Shown piece by piece: positions 32,709-40,052 of a stretch of 53,363 bases of DNA. The notes beneath the pieces were generated by a model. The model had not been told where the DNA came from. It worked only from the letters and a program-made list of their open reading frames with translations, and did not search any database. The first letter of the stretch is position 1. The number at the start of each line of letters is the position of its first letter. The translations under genes and the position numbers were made by a program. The DNA is from Azophilus sp964638775 (GTDB lineage: Bacteria > Pseudomonadota > Gammaproteobacteria > Pseudomonadales > Azotimanducaceae): the NCBI GenBank assembly GCA_964638775.1, contig CAZWZH010000192.1:1-53363 (forward strand), given 5' to 3'.

Positions 32709-33834
32709 CTTGCGTATTCCATCCGTCGTTCAGGGATTTGACGAGGCTCGGCAATGTACCCGTTTCGATAGACCCGCGCAATCGACGCATCAGGTGGTGA
32801 TAGTAGTGCAGATTGTGGTGCGTCATGAGCATCGGGCCGAGCATCTCGTTGCACCGGTCGAGGTGGTGCAGGTAGGCCCGGGAGAAGTTCGCGCAGGTGT
32901 AGCAGAGGCACTCCGGATCCAGTGGCGTATCCGCCGTCCTGTGCCTCGCGTTGCGGATTTTCAGTACGCCCCGGCTGGTGAACAGGTAGCCGTTGCGGCC
33001 GTTCCGGGTCGGCATGACGCAGTCGAACATGTCGACGCCCTGTTGCACGCCGCGCACCAGGTCCTGTGGCGTTCCCACCCCCATCAGGTAGCGGGGGCTT
33101 GACCCGGGCATCGCCGGCATCAGGCCCTGCATCACGGCCGCCATCTCGTCCTTGGGCTCGCCGACGGACAGCCCGCCGATGGCGTAGCCGCCGAAGCCGA
33201 TGTCGATCAGGCCCGCCAGGCTCTCGCGACGCAGATTGTCGAACATCCCCCCCTGGACGATGCCGAACAGCAGCGCGTCGCCAGCGGTTCCGGATTCCCC
33301 TAACCCCGTTTCGGCCTCGAACGCCGCCTTGCTTCGTACCGCCCAGTCGATCGACAGGCTCATCGAGCCCCGCGCCTCCCGCTCCGTGGCGGGATACGGC
33401 GTGCATTCGTCCAGCACCATGACGATGTCCGAGCCCAGGTTGCACTGCACCTCGACCGACCGCTCCGGCGTCAGGCGGACCACATCGCCATCCACGGGCG
33501 AACGGAACTCGACGCCCTGTTCGTCGAGCTTGCGCAGATCCCCCAGGCTCCACACCTGGAAGCCGCCGCTGTCCGTGAGTATCGGGCCGTCCCAGCTCAT
33601 GAACTCGTGCAGCCCGCCCAGATTCCGAATCGCCTTGTCGCCGGGACGCAACATCAGGTGAAAGGTATTGCCCAGCACGACTTGCGTGCCGACTTCCCTG
33701 AGCGATGCCGGCGCCATGGCCTTGACCGTGCCGTAGGTGCCGCACGGCATGAAAACCGGGGTTTCCACCGTGCCGTGCAGGGTCGTCAGGCGGCCCCGGC
33801 GCGCCTGCCCGTCCCGTGCGAGAACCTCAAACAC
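32695..33834 (-). CDS. tgt: tRNA-guanine transglycosylase
   Basis: Tgt exchanges G34 of tRNAs with GUN anticodons for preQ1 in queuosine synthesis. I placed the start at the GTG at 33834, where V-F-E-V-L-A-R-D-G-Q-A-R-R-G-R-L aligns with the E. coli start; a longer frame reads into queA. It gives 379 residues. Visible features are T-D-S-G-G-F-Q-V (catalytic Asp), G-S-D-I-V-M-V-L-D-E-C-T-P-Y and the zinc site C-L-C-Y-T-C...H. It overlaps queA by eight bases. Confidence 0.96.
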   Translation of the reverse strand: MFEVLARDGQARRGRLTTLHGTVETPVFMPCGTYGTVKAMAPASLREVGTQVVLGNTFHLMLRPGDKAIRNLGGLHEFMSWDGPILTDSGGFQVWSLGDLRKLDEQGVEFRSPVDGDVVRLTPERSVEVQCNLGSDIVMVLDECTPYPATEREARGSMSLSIDWAVRSKAAFEAETGLGESGTAGDALLFGIVQGGMFDNLRRESLAGLIDIGFGGYAIGGLSVGEPKDEMAAVMQGLMPAMPGSSPRYLMGVGTPQDLVRGVQQGVDMFDCVMPTRNGRNGYLFTSRGVLKIRNARHRTADTPLDPECLCYTCANFSRAYLHHLDRCNEMLGPMLMTHHNLHYYHHLMRRLRGSIETGTLPSLVKSLNDGWNTQDESV

Positions 33835-34849
33835 CCGCGCCCCGCTCGCAGAACATGGCGTCGCCGTAGCTGAAGAACCGGTAACGGGCCGCAACGGCTT
33901 GCGCATAGGCCCCCATGACGCTGTCGTAGCCCGCGAAGGCGCAGACGAGCATCAGCAGGGTAGATTCGGGAAGGTGGAAGTTTGTAAGCAGCGCATCCAC
34001 CGCCAGGAAGCGGTATCCCGGCGTTACGAACAGGCTGGTCTCGCCCGCACCGGCCCCGATGCCGCCCGAAGAGGCAGCGGCGGCCTCCAGTGCGCGCACC
34101 ACCGTAGTGCCCACCGCCACCACGCGGCCGCCCGCCCGCCTGCAGGCGTGAATGCGCGCCGCGGTCTCGGCCGATATCTCGTAACGTTCGGCGTGCATGC
34201 GGTGCCGGGCGATGTCCTCGGTGCGTACCGGCTGAAAAGTACTGGCGCCGACGTGCAGGGTGATTGCCGAGACCTCCACTCCACGTTCGGCGAGCCTCTT
34301 GAACAGGCGTTCCGAGAAATGCAGCCCCGCGGTGGGAGCAGCCACGGCGCCGGGCCTGGCCGCATAGACGGTCTGGTAGCGGCGGCTGTCGCAGGGCCCC
34401 GGCGCTCGCTCGATATAGGGCGGCAGCGGCGTCTCGCCGAATCGTTCGAGAAAACCACCGACCGCTACGGGGAACTCCAGGCGGAAAAACTCTCCCTCGC
34501 GCTCCACCACTCCAAGCCGCCAGCCCGAGACGTTCACCACCCGCCCTGGCCGCAACGGCTTGCTCGATCTGGCCTGGCAGAGCGCGACCCGGTCCGTCTC
34601 GATGCGTTCCACGAGCAGCTCGACCGAGCCCCCGGTGTCCTTGATGCCGTGCAGGCGAGCGTTGATGACCCTGGTGTCGTTCACTACAAGCAGGTCCCCG
34701 GGAGCCAGCAGCCCGGGCAGGTCGCCGAATCGCCGGTGCTCCGGCCCGGCCGCCCCGAGATGCATGAGCCGGCTTCCGTCGCGTTCCGGCAAGGGGGCCT
34801 GCGCGATCAGTTCGCGGGGAAGCTCGTAGGCGAAATCCGATTTCTGCAA
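33827..34849 (-). CDS. queA: S-adenosylmethionine:tRNA ribosyltransferase-isomerase
   Basis: QueA transfers and isomerises the ribosyl part of SAM onto preQ1-modified tRNA, giving epoxyqueuosine. The 340-residue protein starts at a TTG, where M-Q-K-S-D-F-A-Y-E-L-P aligns with the E. coli N-terminus. Family blocks include L-V-V-N-D-T-R-V-I, P-T-A-G-L-H-F-S-E and L-H-V-G-A-S-T-F-Q-P-V. It heads the queA-tgt-yajC-secD-secF operon, the usual gammaproteobacterial order. Confidence 0.95.
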   Translation of the reverse strand: MQKSDFAYELPRELIAQAPLPERDGSRLMHLGAAGPEHRRFGDLPGLLAPGDLLVVNDTRVINARLHGIKDTGGSVELLVERIETDRVALCQARSSKPLRPGRVVNVSGWRLGVVEREGEFFRLEFPVAVGGFLERFGETPLPPYIERAPGPCDSRRYQTVYAARPGAVAAPTAGLHFSERLFKRLAERGVEVSAITLHVGASTFQPVRTEDIARHRMHAERYEISAETAARIHACRRAGGRVVAVGTTVVRALEAAAASSGGIGAGAGETSLFVTPGYRFLAVDALLTNFHLPESTLLMLVCAFAGYDSVMGAYAQAVAARYRFFSYGDAMFCERGAGV

Positions 34850-34883
34850 TTGGCTTTACCGACCAACAAGACGCGGACGGCGC

Positions 34884-34913
34884 ATTCTACGCACTCCGGG
34901 GCAGCGGTGATAA
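34884..34913 (-). promoter_or_regulatory. Candidate queA operon promoter
   Basis: On the minus strand, TTATCA (34908-34913) and TAGAAT (34884-34889, 5/6) are 18 bases apart and point at queA, whose TTG is about 35 bases past the -10. It lies back to back with the tRNA-Leu gene. Confidence 0.5.
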
Positions 34914-34952
34914 GATTCGCCGCCCGGCGCCCGAAGCGGGCCGGCACCTGCA

Positions 34953-35039
34953 GCCTGGGTGGCGAAATCGGTAGACGCGCCAGACTCAAAATCTGGTATG
35001 GGCAACCATGTGAGAGTTCGAGTCTCTCCCCAGGCACCA
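34953..35039 (+). tRNA. tRNA-Leu (anticodon CAA)
   Basis: The 87-base gene folds as a class II tRNA: acceptor GCCTGGG pairs with CCCAGGC, the discriminator is A, and CCA is encoded. The anticodon stem CCAGA/TCTGG encloses the loop CTCAAAA, giving CAA (decodes UUG). A long variable arm (about TATGGGCAACCATG) and the T-loop TTCGAGT are present. It marks the boundary between the conserved queA block and about 6 kb of accessory genes. Confidence 0.95.
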
Positions 35040-35048
35040 GTTATCTCA

Positions 35049-35081
35049 TTGACATAAAATCTCATAAATTGGTATTTTATG
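35049..35081 (+). promoter_or_regulatory. abiE promoter with overlapping inverted repeat
   Basis: A perfect TTGACA (35049-35054) lies 18 bases before TATTTT (35073-35078). CATAAAAT (35053-35060) and ATTTTATG (35074-35081) form an 8-bp inverted repeat that overlaps both promoter elements and the first ATG, placed like an operator. AbiEi-type antitoxins bind inverted repeats at their own promoters. If this -10 is used, transcription would begin near the ATG at 35085, giving a leaderless message. Confidence 0.6.
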
Positions 35082-35900
35082 ACAATGAACAAACCGCTGA
35101 CGGCCCCTTCTTCAATCTCCCTTGGCAGGCGCAGACTCGCCACCGTGCTACGTCAGTCAGGCGACCTCGTCCACACTGCCGACGTCGTCTCAGCGCTCGA
35201 CGTGAATCGCTCCGCGGCGAGCAAGCTTCTGTGGCGCTGGGCACAACAAGGCTGGCTGCGCCGCGTCGGCCCCGGAACGTACGCCGCCGCCACGCTGGAC
35301 GCCGTCGACAGGGCCCGGGTCCTGGACGACCCATGGGTCCTCGTCCCGGCTCTCTACTCGCCGTGCTACATCGGCGGCTGGACGGCTGCCGAACACTGGG
35401 ACCTCACGGAGCAGTTGTTCCGGCCCATCGTCGTCATGACCACGCGTCCCGTCCACGAGAAAGAGCAGGAACACCACGGCACCCAGTTCCTGCTGCGTCA
35501 TACCCATCCCCGGACGCTATTCGGTACCAGAAGCGTGTGGCGGAGCCGTTCGCGGGTGATGGTGTCCGATATCCACAGGACAATTGTCGACATGCTCGAC
35601 AATCCAGCCGTCGGTGGCGGCGGACAGCATGTCGCCGACTGCGTCGCGGCTTACCTGGTGCATGACGATCGCGACGATGCCACCTTGATCGATCATGCCG
35701 TATGCCTGGGTAACGGCGCCGTTTTCAAGCGCCTCGGTTTCATCGCGGAACAGCATGCCGAGCGCAATCTCGTCGATGCATGCACGGACAGGCTTACAGG
35801 GGGCTACGCCATGCTCGATCCGGCTCTGCCTTGCACTGTGGCCATATCACACTGGCGGCTGCGCATTCCGCCCGGCTGGCATGGTTACCGAGATGATTGA
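35079..35900 (+). CDS. abiEi: AbiEi-family antitoxin/transcriptional regulator
   Basis: The 273-residue product has the AbiEi layout: an N-terminal winged helix (about 20-70: V-H-T-A-D-V-V-S-A-L-D-V-N-R-S-A-A-S-K-L, then W-L-R-R-V-G-P-G-T-Y) and a larger C-terminal domain with YIGGWTAAEHW and I-H-R-T-I-V-D-M-L-D-N-P. AbiEi proteins repress their operon and counter the AbiEii nucleotidyltransferase in a type IV system. The first ATG is 35079; the one at 35085 may be the true start if the message is leaderless. It overlaps the next gene by eight bases. Its promoter begins only about 10 bases after tRNA-Leu. Confidence 0.88.
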   Translation: MTMNKPLTAPSSISLGRRRLATVLRQSGDLVHTADVVSALDVNRSAASKLLWRWAQQGWLRRVGPGTYAAATLDAVDRARVLDDPWVLVPALYSPCYIGGWTAAEHWDLTEQLFRPIVVMTTRPVHEKEQEHHGTQFLLRHTHPRTLFGTRSVWRSRSRVMVSDIHRTIVDMLDNPAVGGGGQHVADCVAAYLVHDDRDDATLIDHAVCLGNGAVFKRLGFIAEQHAERNLVDACTDRLTGGYAMLDPALPCTVAISHWRLRIPPGWHGYRDD

Positions 35901-37359
35901 CAAACGCGAGATACTCGATGAAGCAGATGTTCTCGGCCTGAACCCCCACGTCGTCGAGAAAGACTACGTCCTGGGGTGGCTGCTCTGGGCCGTCGGCAGC
36001 CATGATGAAATCTCGGATAGCTGGGTGTTCAAAGGCGGAACCTGCCTCAAGAAGTGTTTCTTCGAAACCTATCGCTTCTCCGAAGATCTGGACTTTACTC
36101 TCACCGATCCTGCGCATCTCGATGAGGTATTCCTGCGGAACGTATTCGCGGACTTCGCCGCAGCCATCTATGACCGCACCGGAATCGAAATCCCGGTCGA
36201 CGCTCAACGAATCGACCTCTATCGCAACACCCGTGAACAAATTGCATGCCAGGCCCGCATCGGCTACCGAGGGCCGGTTTCCCCTCGCGGAGCGAACATG
36301 CCGCGAATCAAGTTCGACCTCACGGCAGACGAATTGCTCGTCTTGCCGCCAACCCGGCTACCCGTCTTCCACCCTTACAGCGACGAACCAGCCAACGGAA
36401 TAACAGTCACCTCGTACCCATACGAGGAAGCCTTCGCGGAAAAGACCCGGGCGCTTGGCGAGCGTGCCCGACCGAGGGATCTCTACGACGTGGTGAACCT
36501 CTACCGCAACGGCGACTCCAGACCAACACCGGCCGTAATGCTCGACGTGCTTCGCCAGAAATGCGCATTCAAGGGCATACAACCGCCGACTTTCGACGAG
36601 TTGCAGCCATCACGGGAACTGCTGGAGGGTAGCTGGCGACAGATGCTCGCGCACCAATTGCGGACGCTGCCCTCGTTCAACGACTTCTGGGACGCGTTGC
36701 CGGCCTTTTTCGAATGGCTCATCGGCGGGTCGACGCCCCACTCGCCCGCACCCTACACCGTAGTCGCCGGGGAGCGGGTCATCCGCAACCGTCTCGTCCC
36801 CATCCCAGCTTCAATCCCGGCGCACGCCCACCCGGCTTTTCGAAGCCATCTCGACGTAATCCGATTTGCCGCGGCCAACCGCCTCTGCGTCGAATTGCGC
36901 TACCTGGGATCGAGCAGGCTGATCGAACCGTATTCCTTACGCGAAACGCGCGAGGGCCACATCATCCTTCATGCCCACAACCGCAACAAGGACGCTCATC
37001 GCAGCTACCGTCTTGACCGTATCGAAGGAGCGAGTGTCACCAACGAATCGTTCGTCCCCCGTTTCGCTGTCGAACTCACCCACTCCGGTCCAGTTGGCAT
37101 TCCGCGGACTCCCACCCGGGCACGCCAGGTTTATTCCACCGAACCCCTCAACGCCACCGGGACTACCCGAAGCGGAGTCGGTGCCCGAAACCGCTGGTCG
37201 CATGTTCAATCGAAAGGTCCGATACACATCTACGAGTGCTACTACTGTGGCAAGCGCTTCCGACGCAAGAAGCGAAACGGAAAACTCAAGCCGCACAAAG
37301 ACAAGAATGGCCTTCCCTGCGCCAGCCGATCCGCACACTACGTCGAGACCCGTTACTGA
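35893..37359 (+). CDS. abiEii: AbiEii-type nucleotidyltransferase fused to a WYL-like domain and zinc-finger-like tail
   Basis: The start at 35893 (ATGATTGA overlap with abiEi) gives M-I-D-K-R-E-I-L and V-V-E-K-D-Y-V-L-G-W-L-L, the standard AbiEii opening. The nucleotidyltransferase core shows FKGGTCLKKCFFETYRFSED with the D-x-D-type acids in S-E-D-L-D-F, and R-A-R-P-R-D-L-Y-D-V further on. AbiEii/MenT toxins add nucleotides to tRNA acceptor ends. Unlike typical ~300-residue members, this 488-residue protein continues with a WYL-like module (about 317-395: ELRYLGSSRLIEPYSLRET, then R-S-Y-R-L-D-R-I-E-G) and a C2HC zinc-finger-like tail (C449, C452, H468, C476). WYL domains sense nucleic-acid-related ligands in several defence regulators, so ligand-gated activity is a reasonable inference. 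An IS3 element follows. Confidence 0.85.
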   Translation: MIDKREILDEADVLGLNPHVVEKDYVLGWLLWAVGSHDEISDSWVFKGGTCLKKCFFETYRFSEDLDFTLTDPAHLDEVFLRNVFADFAAAIYDRTGIEIPVDAQRIDLYRNTREQIACQARIGYRGPVSPRGANMPRIKFDLTADELLVLPPTRLPVFHPYSDEPANGITVTSYPYEEAFAEKTRALGERARPRDLYDVVNLYRNGDSRPTPAVMLDVLRQKCAFKGIQPPTFDELQPSRELLEGSWRQMLAHQLRTLPSFNDFWDALPAFFEWLIGGSTPHSPAPYTVVAGERVIRNRLVPIPASIPAHAHPAFRSHLDVIRFAAANRLCVELRYLGSSRLIEPYSLRETREGHIILHAHNRNKDAHRSYRLDRIEGASVTNESFVPRFAVELTHSGPVGIPRTPTRARQVYSTEPLNATGTTRSGVGARNRWSHVQSKGPIHIYECYYCGKRFRRKKRNGKLKPHKDKNGLPCASRSAHYVETRY

Positions 37360-37385
37360 CTGCGTATTCCAGACCAGTGCTTCCT

Positions 37386-38375
37386 CTACAACACGTAACT
37401 GTCGGCGCCCCAAGCACCCGCGACGACTCCCACATAGGCGCTCTGAGCGTCCTCCAATCGCTCCTCGACTAAGCCGTTCGCGCAAGCTGATGGGTCCACA
37501 GGTCCGCACCGAATCTCGTGATTGGTGCATGCTGCGCGCTTCCAATTGCTGGCGTAGGCCTCTGCCGGCGTCTTGCCGCCCAGGGTCGAGTGAGGCCTCT
37601 CGCGGTTGTAATAGGTCATCCACAAACCGATCTGGCGGTGGGCATCGCGTACCGTACCGAAGGCGTTCAGGTACACGCATTCGTACTTCAGTGAGCGCCA
37701 GAGGCGCTCGATGAAGACGTTGTCGCGCCAGGCACCCTGGGCATCCATGGAGATCGCGATGCCCTCGGCCTTGAGCCGATCGGTCCATTCCCGGCTGGTG
37801 AACTGGCTGGCCTGATCGCTGTTGAAGATCTCCGGCCGTCCGTAGCGCTCCAATGCCTCGTCCAACGCCTCCAGGCAGAAGTGCCGGTCCTGGGTCGTTG
37901 AGAGCCGCCACGACAACACCCGCCGGGTGTGCCCGTCCATGATCGCCACCAGGTAGACGAACCCGCGGGCCATCGGCACGTAGGTGATATCGGTACACCA
38001 GACCTGGTTGGCGCCGTCGATCACGCGATCGCGCAACAGATACGGATAAACCCGGTGTTTCCGGTTCCTGCGGCTGGTTGCCGGGCCCGGCGCCAGCGCG
38101 CGCAGACCCATCAGCCGCATCAGCCGTCGGACCCGCTTGCGGCCCACCGCATACCCCTCCCGTTTCAGACAGCGCGCCATCTGACGGCTGCCGTACCAGG
38201 GCGTGTTCAGGTACTGCTCGTCGATCCGGCGCATCAACTCGAGATTGAACGCCGACTCGCCCTTTTTCTCGTAGTACAGACCGCCCCGGCTGATCTGAAG
38301 GAGCCGGCACTGCCTGGAGACGCTGAGCTTGGGATGATCCCGAACCATACAGGCGCGCCGTCGCTCGACGCTCAT
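37386..38375 (-). CDS. IS3-family transposase OrfB (DDE integrase)
   Basis: The 329-residue product has the HTH_21 region near the N-terminus (W-Y-G-S-R-Q-M-A-R-C-L), then the rve integrase core with catalytic Asp in W-C-T-D-I-T-Y-V-P, the second Asp in F-N-S-D-Q-A-S-Q-F-T-S, and Glu in the F-I-E-R-L-W-R-S-L-K block, followed by Y-Y-N-R-E-R-P-H-S-T-L-G-G. All three catalytic residues appear present. Its ATG overlaps the orfA stop (ATGA). The C-terminal ~45 residues after T-P-A-E-A-Y are not typical and may be read-through into flanking DNA. Confidence 0.93.
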   Translation of the reverse strand: MSVERRRACMVRDHPKLSVSRQCRLLQISRGGLYYEKKGESAFNLELMRRIDEQYLNTPWYGSRQMARCLKREGYAVGRKRVRRLMRLMGLRALAPGPATSRRNRKHRVYPYLLRDRVIDGANQVWCTDITYVPMARGFVYLVAIMDGHTRRVLSWRLSTTQDRHFCLEALDEALERYGRPEIFNSDQASQFTSREWTDRLKAEGIAISMDAQGAWRDNVFIERLWRSLKYECVYLNAFGTVRDAHRQIGLWMTYYNRERPHSTLGGKTPAEAYASNWKRAACTNHEIRCGPVDPSACANGLVEERLEDAQSAYVGVVAGAWGADSYVL

Positions 38376-38653
38376 CGATCAAAGGCCCGCGCTAAAAAAT
38401 CACGCTCCACGACCAGTTCACCGATCTTCGCCTGCAGCGTGCGAATCTCCGCTTCGCGGTCTGCGGAATCGGCCGAGCGGCCGCGACGGAACACGTCAGT
38501 CAGGTTGTCGAGCGCCATGCGCTTCCACTTGGCGATCACGTTCGGGTGAATCTGATAGCGGCTGGCCAGCTCCGCGACCGTCTCGTCACCCCGGATCGCG
38601 GCCAGCGCCACCTTCGCCTTGAACTCGGCTGAATACTGCTTCCTCTTTGCCAT
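38372..38653 (-). CDS. IS3-family OrfA (HTH protein)
   Basis: The 93-residue protein opens M-A-K-R-K-Q-Y-S-A-E-F-K-A-K-V-A-L and has a helix-turn-helix (about 25-50: ELASRYQIHPNVIAKWKR) and a C-terminal leucine-rich coil, the standard OrfA layout. A GAT-TTT-TTA stretch near its end resembles a -1 slippery site, but the -1 frame meets TGA five codons later, two codons before the orfB ATG. Expression of OrfB here probably depends on the ATGA overlap. Confidence 0.92.
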   Translation of the reverse strand: MAKRKQYSAEFKAKVALAAIRGDETVAELASRYQIHPNVIAKWKRMALDNLTDVFRRGRSADSADREAEIRTLQAKIGELVVERDFLARAFDR

Positions 38654-38837
38654 CTCGATTGCCTCCTGCGGCTAATCGACCACACCTTAGCGAGTTGTTC
38701 AAAAATCGGGGACCACTTCTTTCGATGCCGGCCCCATGCTCACGGATGTGATTGGCGTTTCCAAGGGTTGGCTTCTCCGTGAACCCGTCGCGTTGCGCTG
38801 CCTTTCGGTTAGTCGGGGCGATCAAATCCCGATGGGC

Positions 38838-38843
38838 TATAAT
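38838..38843 (+). promoter_or_regulatory. -10 element of the candidate Fic-antitoxin gene
   Basis: A perfect TATAAT ends seven bases before the ATG at 38850, with no Shine-Dalgarno between. This spacing implies a leaderless transcript. The -35 region is poor. Confidence 0.5.
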
Positions 38844-38849
38844 TGCGCC

Positions 38850-39029
38850 ATGAAACGCAAGCCGCTGTCCGAGACCAACCCTCACCTGCGCGATCCCGTG
38901 AACGCGAGGCGGCAAACAATTCGAAGCGTAGCCAGTTCTACGGCGATCGAGACCGGAAAGCCGGTACGTGAGATTGAAGCGAGACTTATTCATCTCGCTG
39001 CCCAGCCGTCTCGTGTAACGCTCGCTTGA
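38850..39029 (+). CDS. Small protein, candidate class I Fic antitoxin
   Basis: The 59-residue product starts M-K-R-K-P-L-S-E-T-N-P-H-L-R-D-P-V and contains S30-T-A-I-E34 within A-S-S-T-A-I-E-T-G. This resembles the inhibitory helix motif (S/T)xxxE(G/N) that blocks Fic active sites and that VbhA carries on a separate antitoxin; here T35 stands where G/N is usual and G36 follows. It runs opposite to the fic gene, and their 3' ends overlap by 44 bases, so the last ~14 codons of each are complementary. The in-frame extension upstream to 38736 looks non-coding. Antitoxin function is inferred from motif and position. Confidence 0.65.
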   Translation: MKRKPLSETNPHLRDPVNARRQTIRSVASSTAIETGKPVREIEARLIHLAAQPSRVTLA

Positions 39030-39624
39030 CCAAGCCCTTCATGGGTTCGTAGTCGCTCAGGCCTGCTTGAATGGCGGCAATGTAGTCGGCCTTGCGTTCA
39101 TCCCAAATCGTGTAGTCCAGTTGGCGCCTGCCAGCCTGCAGCGCCATCACGTTAGCGAGCAGGCGCGATAAGCGCCCGTTTCCTTCCCGGAAAGGGTGTA
39201 TCAGTATCAGTTCGACGTGAACGACGGCAATCGCTTCGGAGAGTTGATCTTCGGACATTCCCGCGCACGGAGTGCGAACCGAAAGAACCTCCTTGTCCAG
39301 GTTGCCCATGAGCCTTGGCACTTGAGCGCTGGCCGCGAATATGAAGTCCCCCTTGCTCATGTTGAGTGTGCGGTACTGGCCAGCCCAGACGTAAACGTTC
39401 CCCAGCCAGCGGCGATGCCATTCACAAATGTCGGCAACACCTAGGCGTTGGTCCGCTTCCACCGAACCGAGGACATCCTCATACAGGTATTTCAAGAGGT
39501 CCAGTTCGACGTCATCCATATCTTCCACGTTGGAGATGCCAAGCTTGTTCACCAACACACGATCGCAAGAACCGGGCTCAAACTGCGCCTCAACGTTATC
39601 GGTCGTATCGTAGCGGTCGTTCAC
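38986..39624 (-). CDS. fic: Fic-domain AMP-transferase
   Basis: The 212-residue protein has an intact Fic motif, H-P-F-R-E-G-N-G-R-L-S-R, with catalytic His and phosphate-binding G-N-G-R, and the flap region S-K-G-D-F-I-F-A-A-S-A-Q-V-P. The N-terminal F-E-P-G-S-C-D-R-V-L-V-N-K-L-G-I matches the VbhT/FicT-like group. No inhibitory (S/T)xxxE(G/N) helix is seen at either end, so control should come from a separate antitoxin. The GTG start overlaps the upstream ORF stop in a GTGA junction. Fic toxins of this group AMPylate DNA gyrase and topoisomerase IV; the target here is not shown. Confidence 0.92.
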   Translation of the reverse strand: MNDRYDTTDNVEAQFEPGSCDRVLVNKLGISNVEDMDDVELDLLKYLYEDVLGSVEADQRLGVADICEWHRRWLGNVYVWAGQYRTLNMSKGDFIFAASAQVPRLMGNLDKEVLSVRTPCAGMSEDQLSEAIAVVHVELILIHPFREGNGRLSRLLANVMALQAGRRQLDYTIWDERKADYIAAIQAGLSDYEPMKGLVKRALHETAGQRDE

Positions 39625-39872
39625 GCGGCCGGTGCCTTGCGCTTCGTTCCCGCTGGCTCTTGTGACCTGTTTTTGGCCTTGATGCGCTGTAGAAGATTGG
39701 CGGCGGGTTCGTCGTCGCGGTTCTGAGGGACGAGGTGGCCGGAAAATGCCTGTTTGAGGATGGATTGACGGAGCGCTTCCTTGTCCGGCACATGCCAGCC
39801 CGCGGTCCGGAGGCGGGCATCGATCCGATCTCGGGCGCCCTCCTCCGGGGTCTGGTTGACGTCATTCGGCAT
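39621..39872 (-). pseudogene. HsdR-start/HsdS-end chimeric ORF, type I restriction remnant
   Basis: The 83-codon ORF has two unrelated halves. Residues ~8-29 (P-E-E-G-A-R-D-R-I-D-A-R-L-R-T-A-G-W) resemble the N-terminal start of type I restriction HsdR subunits. Residues ~33-67 (L-R-Q-S-I-L-K-Q-A-F-S-G-H-L-V-P-Q, then D-E-P-A-A-N-L-L-Q-R-I-K-A) are the standard C-terminal end of HsdS specificity subunits. The joint near residue 31 implies a deletion that removed most of hsdR, hsdM and hsdS. The reading frame survived and is coupled to fic by GTGA, so the ORF may still be translated. The alternative is a small real protein, which I think less likely. Confidence 0.65.
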
Positions 39873-39902
39873 GCGGCAGTTGGTGACCGCGCTCTTCCGC
39901 CG

Positions 39903-40007
39903 CTACCTGAGCCGCGAGGCCGTGCCGATGGCGACCGACAGCACCATGCCCTTGCCGCGGCCGGGCACGGATTGGGTGGTGACCAACTTGGCGAGGCATA
40001 CGGTCAT
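39903..40007 (-). CDS. Short ORF (34 residues) with good expression signals, unknown
   Basis: The ATG at 40007 follows AGGAG with a six-base gap, and TATAGT (-10-like) lies at 40053-40058 on the same strand. The product is M-T-V-C-L-A-K-L-V-T-T-Q-S-V-P-G-R-G-K-G and 14 more residues. It is not recognised. It may be the surviving leader or first codons of a lost gene, feeding into the HsdR/HsdS remnant 31 bases downstream. The remainder of 40008-40220 shows no gene. Confidence 0.35.
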   Translation of the reverse strand: MTVCLAKLVTTQSVPGRGKGMVLSVAIGTASRLR

Positions 40008-40052
40008 GAGTGCTCCTATTGGTTGGAGCGGCGTTGATGGCCACAAGCAAAA

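Larger units (their letters stand above)
37386..38719 (-). mobile_element. IS3-family insertion sequence
   Basis: The element carries orfA and orfB on the minus strand. Its left (orfA-side) end is probably near 38719, where the minus strand reads GAAGTGGTCCCCGATTTTTG, a form seen at termini of this IS group. I could not find a matching inverted copy beyond orfB, and orfB runs about 45 codons past the usual end, so the right end may be decayed or rearranged; the lower boundary given is simply the orfB stop. No target duplication was identified. Confidence 0.75.

Noticed and set aside
35020..35040. Direct repeat of the tRNA-Leu 3' end as attR near 38-41 kb
   Set aside because: Reading through the accessory segment I found no copy of the TCTCCCCAGGCACCA end, so island borders by attachment sites cannot be claimed.
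37487..37498. GATGGGTCCACA as the right inverted repeat of the IS3 element
   Set aside because: It shares only a short GGTCC/GGACC core with the left end, which is too little to define a terminus.
38736..38849. N-terminal extension of the candidate Fic antitoxin to 38736
   Set aside because: The extension overlaps the promoter -10 and has no conserved residues; the protein-like sequence starts at M-K-R-K-P-L.
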